Assembly (NCBI GenBank): GCA_002256595.1
Contig: NOLC01000215.1
Location: 1 to 7,677 of the forward strand
Source of the DNA: Methanosaeta sp. NSP1
Lineage (GTDB): Archaea; Halobacteriota; Methanosarcinia; Methanotrichales; Methanotrichaceae
Reading direction: 5' to 3'
Length of the DNA: 7,677 bases
Each line of letters begins with the position of its first letter. The stretch's first letter is position 1. Shown here in pieces: positions 1 to 5,790 of this stretch. The notes beneath the pieces are model-generated. The model was not told the DNA's origin, searched no databases, and was given only the letters and a program-made list of their open reading frames with translations. Made by a program: the position numbers and the translations under genes.

Positions 1-30
1 AGGCATTTGCGGCAAGGGGGAGGCTGGGCT

Positions 31-627
31 TTATGCCTCCGCCGCCTCATAATCGGTATCAATGGTATCCTGCAGGCCGTCTTCGGTATGTGCCGTGACC
101 ATGCGCTCGGAGACATCCTGATCGGAGAGTATCTCCAAAAAGCGCTTTGTATAACCGTCCCTCTCCGAGGCCTTCTGGCTGTCAAAGATGTTTCTGTACT
201 CGGAGATGGTGGAAGGGGCAACTCGCAGGCATTCTGCCATCTCTTTAACAGATTTATTGGACTCCGCCAGATGCAGAAACTCATCCTTGTCAAAGGGCGG
301 CTTTAAATCGCTCTCTCTGAACAAATGCAGCTTAATTCTGGCTCTACTGACGGTCTTATTCAGAGCTCGATCCCCCAATTGCTCTGCAATCTCAGTATCG
401 CTCAGTCCCTTATAAAAAAGCCTGACAACAGAGGAGAGCTGTTCGGCTGTCAGCTTTGTCTGGATGCCATATTGCTTTATCATTTCCCTGACAACACCCA
501 GCAAGGCCCGTTCAATCTCGCCGCTTCCCCGCAGACTGCCATGACGGGTGGCCTGCTTTTCCACGACCTTGGTTGTAGCGCCAATCTTCAAAACGAGGTC
601 CCGAAGCTGATCAGTCCTGCCACTCAA
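31..627 (-). CDS. Helix-turn-helix protein resembling conditioned medium-induced protein 4 (Cmi4) family
   Basis: This 198-residue protein is probably a DNA- or RNA-binding regulator; its target is unknown. It starts with SGRTDQLRDLVLKIG, followed by a basic segment ending in RHGSLRG. A first helix-turn-helix-like segment spans about residues 60-100 (FYKGLSDTEIAEQL, then KTVSRARIKLHL) and a second about 115-147 (SVKEMAECLRVAPSTISEYR). The C-terminus is acidic (DTIDTDYEAAEA). No signal peptide or membrane segment is visible. The order of parts matches my memory of the haloarchaeal/methanogen Cmi4 family, a name that reports expression and not mechanism. The frame is open to position 1014, but I place the start at a TTG (625-627) because GGGGTGA lies four bases upstream and a TATA box lies just beyond; the upstream extension is antisense to Spt5 and looks non-coding. 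The gene is divergent from the ribosomal operon, so a role in controlling it is possible but unproven. Confidence 0.75.
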   Translation of the reverse strand: MSGRTDQLRDLVLKIGATTKVVEKQATRHGSLRGSGEIERALLGVVREMIKQYGIQTKLTAEQLSSVVRLFYKGLSDTEIAEQLGDRALNKTVSRARIKLHLFRESDLKPPFDKDEFLHLAESNKSVKEMAECLRVAPSTISEYRNIFDSQKASERDGYTKRFLEILSDQDVSERMVTAHTEDGLQDTIDTDYEAAEA

Positions 628-651
628 AAATTCACCCCTTAAAAAGCCCTT

Positions 652-666
652 GTTTATAGTATAAAG
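652..666 (-). promoter_or_regulatory. TATA-box promoter for the helix-turn-helix gene
   Basis: Read on the minus strand this is CTTTATACTATAAAC, a good archaeal TATA element. Transcription would begin about 25 bases downstream, near 632-638, giving a very short leader that holds the GGGGTGA ribosome-binding site (about 632-638) before the TTG start at 627. The core is nearly palindromic, so it could also assemble a complex facing the other way. Assigned from position and composition only. Confidence 0.5.
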
Positions 667-683
667 AGATTTCCATTGTATTC

Positions 684-697
684 CAAACCTTTTTATA
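684..697 (+). promoter_or_regulatory. BRE/TATA promoter of the spt5-ribosomal protein operon
   Basis: CAAACC followed by TTTTTATA fits a purine-rich BRE and TATA box. The TATA centre is about 29 bases before the ATG at 723, which puts the transcription start at or within a few bases of the start codon. The Spt5 message is therefore probably leaderless or nearly so, consistent with the weak ribosome-binding sequence (GAGGGCGGA) directly before the ATG. Confidence 0.6.
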
Positions 698-722
698 CCC
701 GAGCCTCGTCTAAGAGGGCGGA

Positions 723-1181
723 ATGTCCGAGACCAGCATATACGTTGTGAAGACCACTGCGAATCAAGAGCGATCGGTGGCCAACATGATCGCCCAGATA
801 GCACGCAAAGAAAAGTATGATATAAGGGCACTGCTGGTACCAGATGTGCTGAAAGGATATGTTCTTGTCGAGTCCCCGGCTCCTGAGATTGTGGACCAGG
901 CGATTCAAGGAGTACCCCATGCACGCTCTGTGATAAAAGGAGCCTCCAGCATTGGAGAGGTGGAGCATTTTCTATCCCCGAAGCCTGCTGTAATAGGCAT
1001 AAATGAAGGAGCAATAATAGAGCTCATATCCGGGCCGTTCAAGGGAGAGAAAGCAAGGGTCAAGCGAGTGGATGTTGCCAAGGAAGAGATAACTGTAGAA
1101 CTCTTTGAAGCCATGGTGCCCATTCCTATCACAGTGCGGGGAGATCACGTGCGCGTGCTCAGCAAGGACGAAGCTGTATAA
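723..1181 (+). CDS. spt5: Transcription elongation factor Spt5 (NusG family)
   Basis: This is a 152-residue archaeal Spt5. Its NGN domain (about residues 1-85, beginning [19 protein letters not shown]) binds the RNA polymerase clamp together with Spt4 and supports processive elongation; the KOW domain (about 94-146, including [14 protein letters not shown] and GDHVRVL) can contact the ribosome or termination factors. Length and both domains match the family, and nothing appears to be missing. The ATG at 723 leaves the usual short N-terminus. It is the first gene of the stalk operon and the L11 start follows 17 bases after its stop. In many archaea a small secE (Sec61 gamma) gene directly precedes spt5; here the upstream neighbour is the divergent helix-turn-helix gene and no secE-like frame is visible. 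Confidence 0.95.
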   Translation: MSETSIYVVKTTANQERSVANMIAQIARKEKYDIRALLVPDVLKGYVLVESPAPEIVDQAIQGVPHARSVIKGASSIGEVEHFLSPKPAVIGINEGAIIELISGPFKGEKARVKRVDVAKEEITVELFEAMVPIPITVRGDHVRVLSKDEAV

Positions 1182-1198
1182 TTTAGAGGTGACAAGTA

Positions 1199-1675
1199 TT
1201 GGCTAATATGGTAGAAGCATTGGTCCCCGGCGGAAAGGCTAGCGCTGGGCCTCCGCTCGGTCCGGCCTTAGGGCCCCTGGGAGTTAATGTAGCCCAGGTG
1301 GTTGCCAAGATCAATGAGCAGACCAAAGATCTCAATGGAATGCAGGTTCCGGTTAAGGTAATAGTCAAGTCCAGAACGGAATTTGAAATCGAGGTTGGAA
1401 CGCCACCCACCTCCGCCCTGATCATCAAAGAGATGGGCGTAGAGAAGGGAAGCGGCGATAAGACCGTGGTGGGAGACATCACTATGGAACAGGTCCTCAA
1501 GATAGCTAATATCAAGAGAAAAGGCCTTCTCTCCAAGACCATGAAGCATGCCGCCAGCGAGGTCATAGGCACTGCCGGATCCTTGGGAGCGACCATTGAG
1601 GGCATGTCCAGCAAAGAAGCCCAACTGGCTCTGTCCAGCGGCAAATACGATGAGATACTGGAAGCGAAGGCTTAA
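1199..1675 (+). CDS. rpl11: 50S ribosomal protein L11 (uL11)
   Basis: This 158-residue protein is uL11, which binds the GTPase-associated region of 23S rRNA at the base of the P stalk and helps recruit elongation factors. The N-terminal domain carries the invariant proline-rich signature VPGGKASAGPPLGPALGP (about residues 9-26), and the C-terminal rRNA-binding domain follows from about residue 75, with MEQVLKIANIKR and the GTAGSLGATIEG loop. The start is chosen as TTG at 1199, because GAGGTGA at 1186-1192 sits six bases before it; the ATG at 1208 would lie 15 bases from that site and would trim three residues. It is the second gene of the operon and is followed by an 83-base gap before L1 that carries secondary structure. 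Confidence 0.96.
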   Translation: MANMVEALVPGGKASAGPPLGPALGPLGVNVAQVVAKINEQTKDLNGMQVPVKVIVKSRTEFEIEVGTPPTSALIIKEMGVEKGSGDKTVVGDITMEQVLKIANIKRKGLLSKTMKHAASEVIGTAGSLGATIEGMSSKEAQLALSSGKYDEILEAKA

Positions 1676-1701
1676 ATATAGAGTTGTTATCTGAATTCTG
1701 A

Positions 1702-1717
1702 TTCTCTTTTTTGAGAA
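1702..1717 (+). promoter_or_regulatory. Small hairpin with a T6 loop in the L11-L1 gap (possible attenuator)
   Basis: TTCTC (1702-1706) can pair with GAGAA (1713-1717) around six T residues (1707-1712). Oligo-T tracts act as archaeal termination signals, so this could cause partial termination between L11 and L1; it might equally be a spacer or an RNA-processing site. The stem is short and AT-rich, so this is a weak call. Confidence 0.3.
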
Positions 1718-1718
1718 G

Positions 1719-1752
1719 CCGTAGAAGACCATAGTGTCGTAGACTACGGAGG
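1719..1752 (+). promoter_or_regulatory. Two-helix hairpin overlapping the L1 ribosome-binding site, candidate L1 autoregulatory site
   Basis: CCGTAG (1719-1724) pairs perfectly with CTACGG (1744-1749). Inside it, GAC (1727-1729) pairs with GTC (1736-1738). The two helices are separated by an asymmetric internal loop of AA on the 5' side and GTAGA on the 3' side. The last two bases of the outer stem begin the GGAGG ribosome-binding site (1748-1752), six bases before the L1 ATG, so folding would partly hide it. L1 proteins are known to bind two helices joined by an asymmetric loop in both 23S rRNA and their own mRNA. The structure is seen in the sequence; L1 binding is inferred. Confidence 0.5.
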
Positions 1753-1758
1753 ATTGAA

Positions 1759-2391
1759 ATGGATATCGAAGAAGCCGTTAAACAGGCTATCACTGAGGCG
1801 CCTGCCAGGAAGTTCAGCGAGAGCGTGGATCTGGCGATCAACCTCCATAACATCGACCTTGCCATACCTGGAAACAGAGTCGATGCCGAGGTTATGCTCC
1901 CACACGGGCTTGGCAAACCGACCAAGATCGCTGTATTCGCCGCCGGAGAGACGGCCTTGCGGGCCAAGAGCGCCGGAGCAGATCGGGTCATATCCGCGGA
2001 CGAGATCAAAGAGTTCGCCGGAGACAAGAGAGCTGCGCGCAAACTGGCTGACGAGTACAAGTTCTTCATAGCAGAGACTCAGTTCATGCCCGTGATAGGT
2101 AAGAGCCTGGGTTCCATCTTAGGCAAGAGGGGCAAGATGCCCACACCTCTGCCTCCCACTCAGGATGTAACCCCACAGGTACAGAGGCTCAGGAACATGA
2201 TCAGGATCAGGTCCAGAGATAGACCGACCTTCCACCTGACTGTTGGGAACCGAAATATGAACACCAAAGAGCTGGCTGATAACATTGAAGCTGTCCTGGT
2301 CAAGCTCGAGCAGACCCTCAAGGATGGTCGACACAACCTGAAATCGGTTTATGTCAAGACCACCATGGGTCCTTCCATTAAGGTGATTTAA
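1759..2391 (+). CDS. rpl1: 50S ribosomal protein L1 (uL1)
   Basis: This 210-residue uL1 binds helices 76-78 of 23S rRNA, forms the mobile L1 stalk at the E site, and in several archaea and bacteria represses its own operon by binding mRNA. Visible family features are the N-terminal rRNA-binding segment with RKFSESVDLAINL (about 17-29), the LPHGLGK motif (about 47-53), GKRGKMPTPLPP (about 122-133) and the C-terminal TTMGPSIKV, which carries the conserved T-x-G-P. Length is usual for archaeal L1. The ATG at 1759 is preceded by GGAGG six bases upstream. The gene ends in TAA directly before the L10 ATG, and the last codons of L1 contain the L10 ribosome-binding site, so L1 and L10 translation are probably coupled. 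Control through the upstream hairpin is plausible. Confidence 0.96.
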   Translation: MDIEEAVKQAITEAPARKFSESVDLAINLHNIDLAIPGNRVDAEVMLPHGLGKPTKIAVFAAGETALRAKSAGADRVISADEIKEFAGDKRAARKLADEYKFFIAETQFMPVIGKSLGSILGKRGKMPTPLPPTQDVTPQVQRLRNMIRIRSRDRPTFHLTVGNRNMNTKELADNIEAVLVKLEQTLKDGRHNLKSVYVKTTMGPSIKVI

Positions 2392-3372
2392 ATGGCAGGA
2401 GAGACTCGTCATACTGCCCACATACCGGAGTGGAAGGTCAGGGATGTGGATGAGCTTGTAGAGAAGATAAGCAAGAGCCGGGTGGTCGGCATCGTGGGTG
2501 TGCGGGAGATCCCAGCCGATAATATACAGCAGATGCGAGGCGACCTCCGGGGCAATGTCGAGATCAGGATGGTCCGAAATACCATAGCCCGCCGGGCCCT
2601 GCAGGCATCAGCTCCTGAGATCAGACAGCTTTCCGATTACATCGAAGATCAAACTGCTTTGATCTTCTCCGATGAAAATCCCTTCAAGCTATACCGCCTC
2701 CTGGAAAAGGGCAAGAAGCCCATGCCCATCAAGGCCGGCGCGCGCGCTCCCAGGGACATTGTGATAGAGGCCGGAGAGACATCATTCTCGCCGGGACCCA
2801 TGGTGGGCAAACTTCAGGCTGCCGGCATACCTGCCGCCATCAAGGGCGGAAAGGTGGTCATCAACCAGAAGGTCACTCTGGCCAAAGAGGGAGAGGTCGT
2901 CGCCGCCAAGACCGCGGATATTTTGAAGACCATGGAGATCTTCCCCAGAAATGTGGGCCTGGAACTGCGAGCGGCCTACGAGGGAGGTTTGATCTTCAAG
3001 GTTGCTGACCTTACCATTGATGTTGAGGCGCAGCTCTCAGAGCTTGCTCTTGCTTCTGCCAAAGCCTTCGGTCTTGCGGTTGAGATCGGCTACGCTACAC
3101 CAAGCACAGTCGGACCCATGCTGGCGAGAGCCCAGCGGCGCGCTTCTGCCCTGGTGCTGGAAGCGGGAATACCCGTGCCCGGCATGATGGAGATGCTCCT
3201 GGCCAAGGCTGCCGGCAATGCCAGAGCCCTATCCAGACTGGCCAGCGGAGAGGCCGCTACCGCGGCTCCAGCCGCGGCTGCTCCCGTGGCTAAAGCTGCC
3301 GCCGAGGAAGAGAAAGAAGAGAAGAAGGATGAAGAGGAAACCGCCGCGGGACTGGGCGCTCTCTTCGGATAA
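2392..3372 (+). CDS. rpl10: 50S ribosomal protein L10 (acidic protein P0, uL10)
   Basis: This 326-residue archaeal P0 is the stem of the ribosomal stalk: its N-terminal domain binds 23S rRNA beside L11 and its C-terminal helices carry P1 dimers. About residues 1-105 form the rRNA-binding domain (EWKVRDVDELVEKI, then VRNTIARRAL); about 110-185 is the insertion found in archaeal and eukaryotic P0 but not in bacterial L10; about 210-285 is the helical spine for P1 binding; an Ala-rich hinge (about 288-305) and a Lys/Glu run lead to GLGALFG. That last motif is shared with P1 and is the known contact for elongation factors. The ATG follows the L1 stop with no gap, with AGGTGAT at 2381-2387 as ribosome-binding site. 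Complete and ordinary. Confidence 0.96.
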   Translation: MAGETRHTAHIPEWKVRDVDELVEKISKSRVVGIVGVREIPADNIQQMRGDLRGNVEIRMVRNTIARRALQASAPEIRQLSDYIEDQTALIFSDENPFKLYRLLEKGKKPMPIKAGARAPRDIVIEAGETSFSPGPMVGKLQAAGIPAAIKGGKVVINQKVTLAKEGEVVAAKTADILKTMEIFPRNVGLELRAAYEGGLIFKVADLTIDVEAQLSELALASAKAFGLAVEIGYATPSTVGPMLARAQRRASALVLEAGIPVPGMMEMLLAKAAGNARALSRLASGEAATAAPAAAAPVAKAAAEEEKEEKKDEEETAAGLGALFG

Positions 3373-3402
3373 AGATTTAAGTTAAATTCGAGGTTGATTC
3401 AA

Positions 3403-3720
3403 ATGGAATATGTATACGCTGCTCTGCTGCTTCACAGCGCAGGAAAAGACGTTAACGAGGATGGAATAAAGAAGGTCGTCGAGGCATCCGGTGTGGCTGC
3501 CGACGAGGTCAGAATCAAGGCCCTGGTGGCAGCTCTGGATGGTGTGGACATTGCCACAGTCCTCTCCCAGGCCGCTGCCGTGCCCGTGGCCGCCGCAGCC
3601 GCAGCTCCGGCTGCCGCCGCCCCCGCCGCCAAGGGCGCAGCCAAGGAAGAAGAGACTGAAGAGGACAAGGAAGCAGCTGAGGAGAGCGGCGTAGAGGGCC
3701 TCGGAGCCCTCTTCGGCTAG
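3403..3720 (+). CDS. rpl12: 50S ribosomal protein P1 (archaeal L12)
   Basis: This 105-residue acidic protein binds as dimers to L10/P0 and recruits elongation factors through its flexible tail. It starts [21 protein letters not shown], the usual archaeal P1 opening, with the dimerisation and P0-binding helices in about residues 1-58, an Ala/Pro-rich hinge (about 59-82), a Glu-rich segment and the C-terminal GLGALFG shared with L10. A TTG nine bases upstream (3394) is in frame, but GAGGT at 3390-3394 overlaps it and is correctly spaced for the ATG at 3403, which also gives the conserved N-terminus; I therefore use the ATG. It is the last gene of the operon and is followed by a T-rich terminator. 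Confidence 0.96.
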   Translation: MEYVYAALLLHSAGKDVNEDGIKKVVEASGVAADEVRIKALVAALDGVDIATVLSQAAAVPVAAAAAAPAAAAPAAKGAAKEEETEEDKEAAEESGVEGLGALFG

Positions 3721-3733
3721 ATCTCCTTTAAAC

Positions 3734-3757
3734 CTTTTTTAATTTTCTTTTCTTTTT
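3734..3757 (+). terminator. Oligo-T terminator of the ribosomal protein operon
   Basis: Starting 13 bases after the P1 stop there are four T tracts in succession: T6 (3735-3740), T4 (3743-3746), T4 (3748-3751) and T5 (3753-3757). No strong stem precedes them. Runs of T on the coding strand are the usual intrinsic termination signal of archaeal RNA polymerase, and the position after the last gene fits. Confidence 0.75.
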
Positions 3758-3800
3758 GTCTCTGCTCTTCGGTCTCTGTCAGAACAACCACTGAAGAATG

Positions 3801-3808
3801 CTTTTTAA
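3801..3808 (+). promoter_or_regulatory. Probable TATA box of the kinase-like gene
   Basis: CTTTTTAA is centred about 29 bases before the ATG at 3834, and there is no ribosome-binding site before that ATG. This geometry suggests a leaderless message starting at or near the ATG, and argues against the in-frame ATG at 3798, which lies upstream of the element. Confidence 0.4.
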
Positions 3809-3833
3809 CCATAAGCCTGTATTTTCATCCCCT

Positions 3834-4325
3834 ATGGCATGGGTCATGTGGCTGACAGGCCTTCCTGGCTGCGGGAAGACCACCATTGCAAAGAAGGTGA
3901 AGGCGAGGCTCCAGGAGAAGGGCATTTCAGTCCGGATCCTGCAACTGGATGAGATCAGAAGAGCAATAACCCCAGAGCCCCGCTACACCGAAGAGGAGAG
4001 GGATATCGTTTATGCCAGCCTTGCTTATATGGGCAAGCTGCTGGCCGAGGAGGGTGTAAATGTGATCATCGACGCCACTGCCAACCGGAGGCGTTACCGT
4101 GATCTGGCACGGCGGGAGTCGATGAGAAACGCGGAGTTCTCCCCCAAAGGCATCTACAAAAAGGCTGGCGCAGAAAAGGCTCCTGTGCCCGGGGTCAATG
4201 TGGCCTATGAGGAGCCGCTGGCTGCGGAGATAGAGGTGGACACAGCCAGCATGAATCCTGATCAATCGGCCAGCTATATTGCAGAGAGGGCTCTTGATCT
4301 CTTCAGTGCTCGCGCCGGCAGATAG
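3834..4325 (+). CDS. cysC: APS-kinase-like (CysC family) P-loop protein, apparently with an internal deletion
   Basis: The 163-residue product (175 if the ATG at 3798 is used) belongs to the adenylylsulfate kinase family, which phosphorylates the 3'-hydroxyl of APS. It shows the Walker A motif GLPGCGKTT (residues 9-17), the substrate-side LDEIRR (38-43), the conserved helix leading to VNVIIDATANRRRYRDLARR (75-94), and the late family segment SPKGIYKKA (103-111) with VPGVNVAYEEP (118-128). The segment normally between these, a central beta strand of the FAEVYV type followed by a Pro-Leu-x-x-Cys turn and about 15-20 residues in all, is not there: RDLARR runs straight into ESMRNAEF near 4110-4121. 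The frame is kept. Its substrate is uncertain even apart from the gap, because the usual catalytic motifs are not all recognisable. It stands alone after the ribosomal operon and its 3' end overlaps the opposing gene by 23 bases. Confidence 0.7.
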   Translation: MAWVMWLTGLPGCGKTTIAKKVKARLQEKGISVRILQLDEIRRAITPEPRYTEEERDIVYASLAYMGKLLAEEGVNVIIDATANRRRYRDLARRESMRNAEFSPKGIYKKAGAEKAPVPGVNVAYEEPLAAEIEVDTASMNPDQSASYIAERALDLFSARAGR

Positions 4326-5790
4326 CTGAAGGCGCTGGGCAAAGGCTTTCTTCCGCCTCAATCTCTTCACTAAATCCGCCCAGTATCTCGGCAAAATTCT
4401 GCTCAGCATTCTTTTTCTTCATCGCCGCCAGCTTGAGGATGTCCTCCCGGCGGACCTCTTTGGGCTCAAATGCCAGCCCCTCTAGCAGCCTCTCCCCACG
4501 CCCGGATCTGACAATCACCGTGGAGAAGCCCTCCGGGCTGCCGACCGAGCCTATGGAGATATCAGCTAGCCGACTCACAAGATCCCCGCAATAGTCGCAT
4601 CCCTCCCGGACTAGACCTCCCAGCTCGCTGACCCGGCAGGAGTGCTCCTGACCGCCAGCCCAAGCCAGGAATTTCCCTCTGGCGATCTGAACCTTTGCAG
4701 CCTTATCCAGATCCAGGCCGCCGAAGAGGTCAGAGATGTGGCTTTTCAAACGGGCATAATCAAAGCTCTCAAAGCAGAACAGGCCGAGGAGAAAGATCTC
4801 TGCATCCGGAAACCTGCTGGCAAAATAGCCTTGGCTCTGCAGATTCCTCACCACCCGGATCTGACAGGGCGTCCCAACCACAGCAACCTTTTTCTTGCCT
4901 TTCTGCAGGGCCTGCACAAGCGCGGGAATGACAGAAATGCGCACATATTTGGTGCCCCTGGCCTGCATTATGGAATCGGCGTCCTCGGCCAGGAAAGCCA
5001 CAGCTCCGCATCTCTCATCCGCTCTCACCACCACCGCCGCATCCAGCAGGCCCCTCTCCATCCCCCGGAGAAGCATGGCCGTCACCATCCCTCCATCCTG
5101 CCCCTGGATATCGCTCCTGCCGGCAAGCATCCTTCTGACAACGCCGAGATCGCCATCCATCGTGCCATCAAGAAACTGGGCTTCAATTTGCTTGATATCG
5201 GATGCAAGGAGGGGATAGATGTTCTCTCTCTTTGCCGCCGAGCTGGTGGGACAGACCAGGGCACAGGCCCCGCAGGCGATGCAGTCCTCGGAGGGCTCGC
5301 CATAGGGCGTATCCACATCTCTCAAAACCCCCCGGTTCTGGGCGTTGATGGCCGAGACGCCAACCAGCTCGCTGCAGACCCTATGGCACAGCCCGCAGAG
5401 AATGCAGTCCTCATCCTCCAAAAGAAAACGGGGCCTGGCCACACCATATTCCACGGCCAAATCCTGAATTCGTCTCTCGCCAGGGCAGCGGGCCAGGAGG
5501 AGCTCCAGAATCATCTTCCGGACGGCCATCACCCCAGCAGAGCAGGTGTCCACGATCAGCCCATCCTCCAGGGGATAATTGCAGGCCGTGACGAACCTTC
5601 TTCTGCTGCTCTTCTCGATCTCTACCGTACACAACCGGCAGGACCCATAAGGCTCCAGAGCAGGGTGATGGCAGAGCGTAGGGATAGAGATGCCGGATTG
5701 CTTTGCCGCATCCAGGATGGTGGGATTGCTGCCTTCCTTTGCAGTTATCTCCAGCTCTTGACCGTTCATCCTGATCCTGAAAACTGTCAT
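4303..5790 (-). CDS. NuoG/HydA-type iron-sulfur N-terminus fused to an FrhB-type F420 domain
   Basis: This 495-residue soluble protein probably passes electrons between iron-sulfur clusters and coenzyme F420. Residues 1-80 are a plant-type [2Fe-2S] domain with C40, C51, C54 and C70, as in NuoG, HoxU and HydA. The His-Cys cluster that usually follows is absent (LLLARCPGERR instead). Two [4Fe-4S] motifs follow: C129-x2-C132-x2-C135-x3-C139 and C170-x2-C173-x2-C176-x3-C180. About 205-470 matches the F420 hydrogenase/dehydrogenase beta family: GMVTAMLLRGMERGLLDAA, VAVVGTPCQIRVVRNL (C309), LGLFCFES (C339) and GCDYCGDLVSRLADISIGSVG (C398, C401). There is no H-cluster or NiFe centre. Its ATG overlaps the upstream TGA as ATGA, so the pair is probably translated together. 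The partner supplies a NADH/FMN module, which suggests NAD(H):F420 oxidoreductase activity; ferredoxin could also be a partner. Direction and substrates are inferred. Confidence 0.85.
   Translation of the reverse strand: MTVFRIRMNGQELEITAKEGSNPTILDAAKQSGISIPTLCHHPALEPYGSCRLCTVEIEKSSRRRFVTACNYPLEDGLIVDTCSAGVMAVRKMILELLLARCPGERRIQDLAVEYGVARPRFLLEDEDCILCGLCHRVCSELVGVSAINAQNRGVLRDVDTPYGEPSEDCIACGACALVCPTSSAAKRENIYPLLASDIKQIEAQFLDGTMDGDLGVVRRMLAGRSDIQGQDGGMVTAMLLRGMERGLLDAAVVVRADERCGAVAFLAEDADSIMQARGTKYVRISVIPALVQALQKGKKKVAVVGTPCQIRVVRNLQSQGYFASRFPDAEIFLLGLFCFESFDYARLKSHISDLFGGLDLDKAAKVQIARGKFLAWAGGQEHSCRVSELGGLVREGCDYCGDLVSRLADISIGSVGSPEGFSTVIVRSGRGERLLEGLAFEPKEVRREDILKLAAMKKKNAEQNFAEILGGFSEEIEAEESLCPAPSAICRREH

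Noticed and set aside
1..38. Inverted repeat AGGCAT (1-6) and ATGCCT (33-38) at the end of the helix-turn-helix gene
   Set aside because: Six-base arms with a 26-base loop and no T tract on the minus strand are easily expected by chance; not enough to call a terminator.
628..1014. N-terminal extension of the minus-strand helix-turn-helix frame up to 1014
   Set aside because: The extension runs antisense through the spt5 promoter and coding region, its translation looks non-coding, and a ribosome-binding site with TATA box marks the TTG at 627 as the start.
1183..2069. Minus-strand open frames of about 150-170 codons opposite L11 and L1
   Set aside because: L11 and L1 are unmistakable on the plus strand; the opposite frames show no domains and no start signals.
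3241..3720. GCC/GCT-rich repeats at the ends of the L10 and P1 genes
   Set aside because: These encode the Ala-rich hinges and shared GLGALFG tails that are standard in archaeal stalk proteins, so they are not a separate repeat element.
3798..3833. Upstream ATG at 3798 as start of the kinase-like gene
   Set aside because: The extra 12 residues do not resemble the family N-terminus, there is no ribosome-binding site, and the probable TATA box lies inside that stretch, so the ATG at 3834 is preferred.
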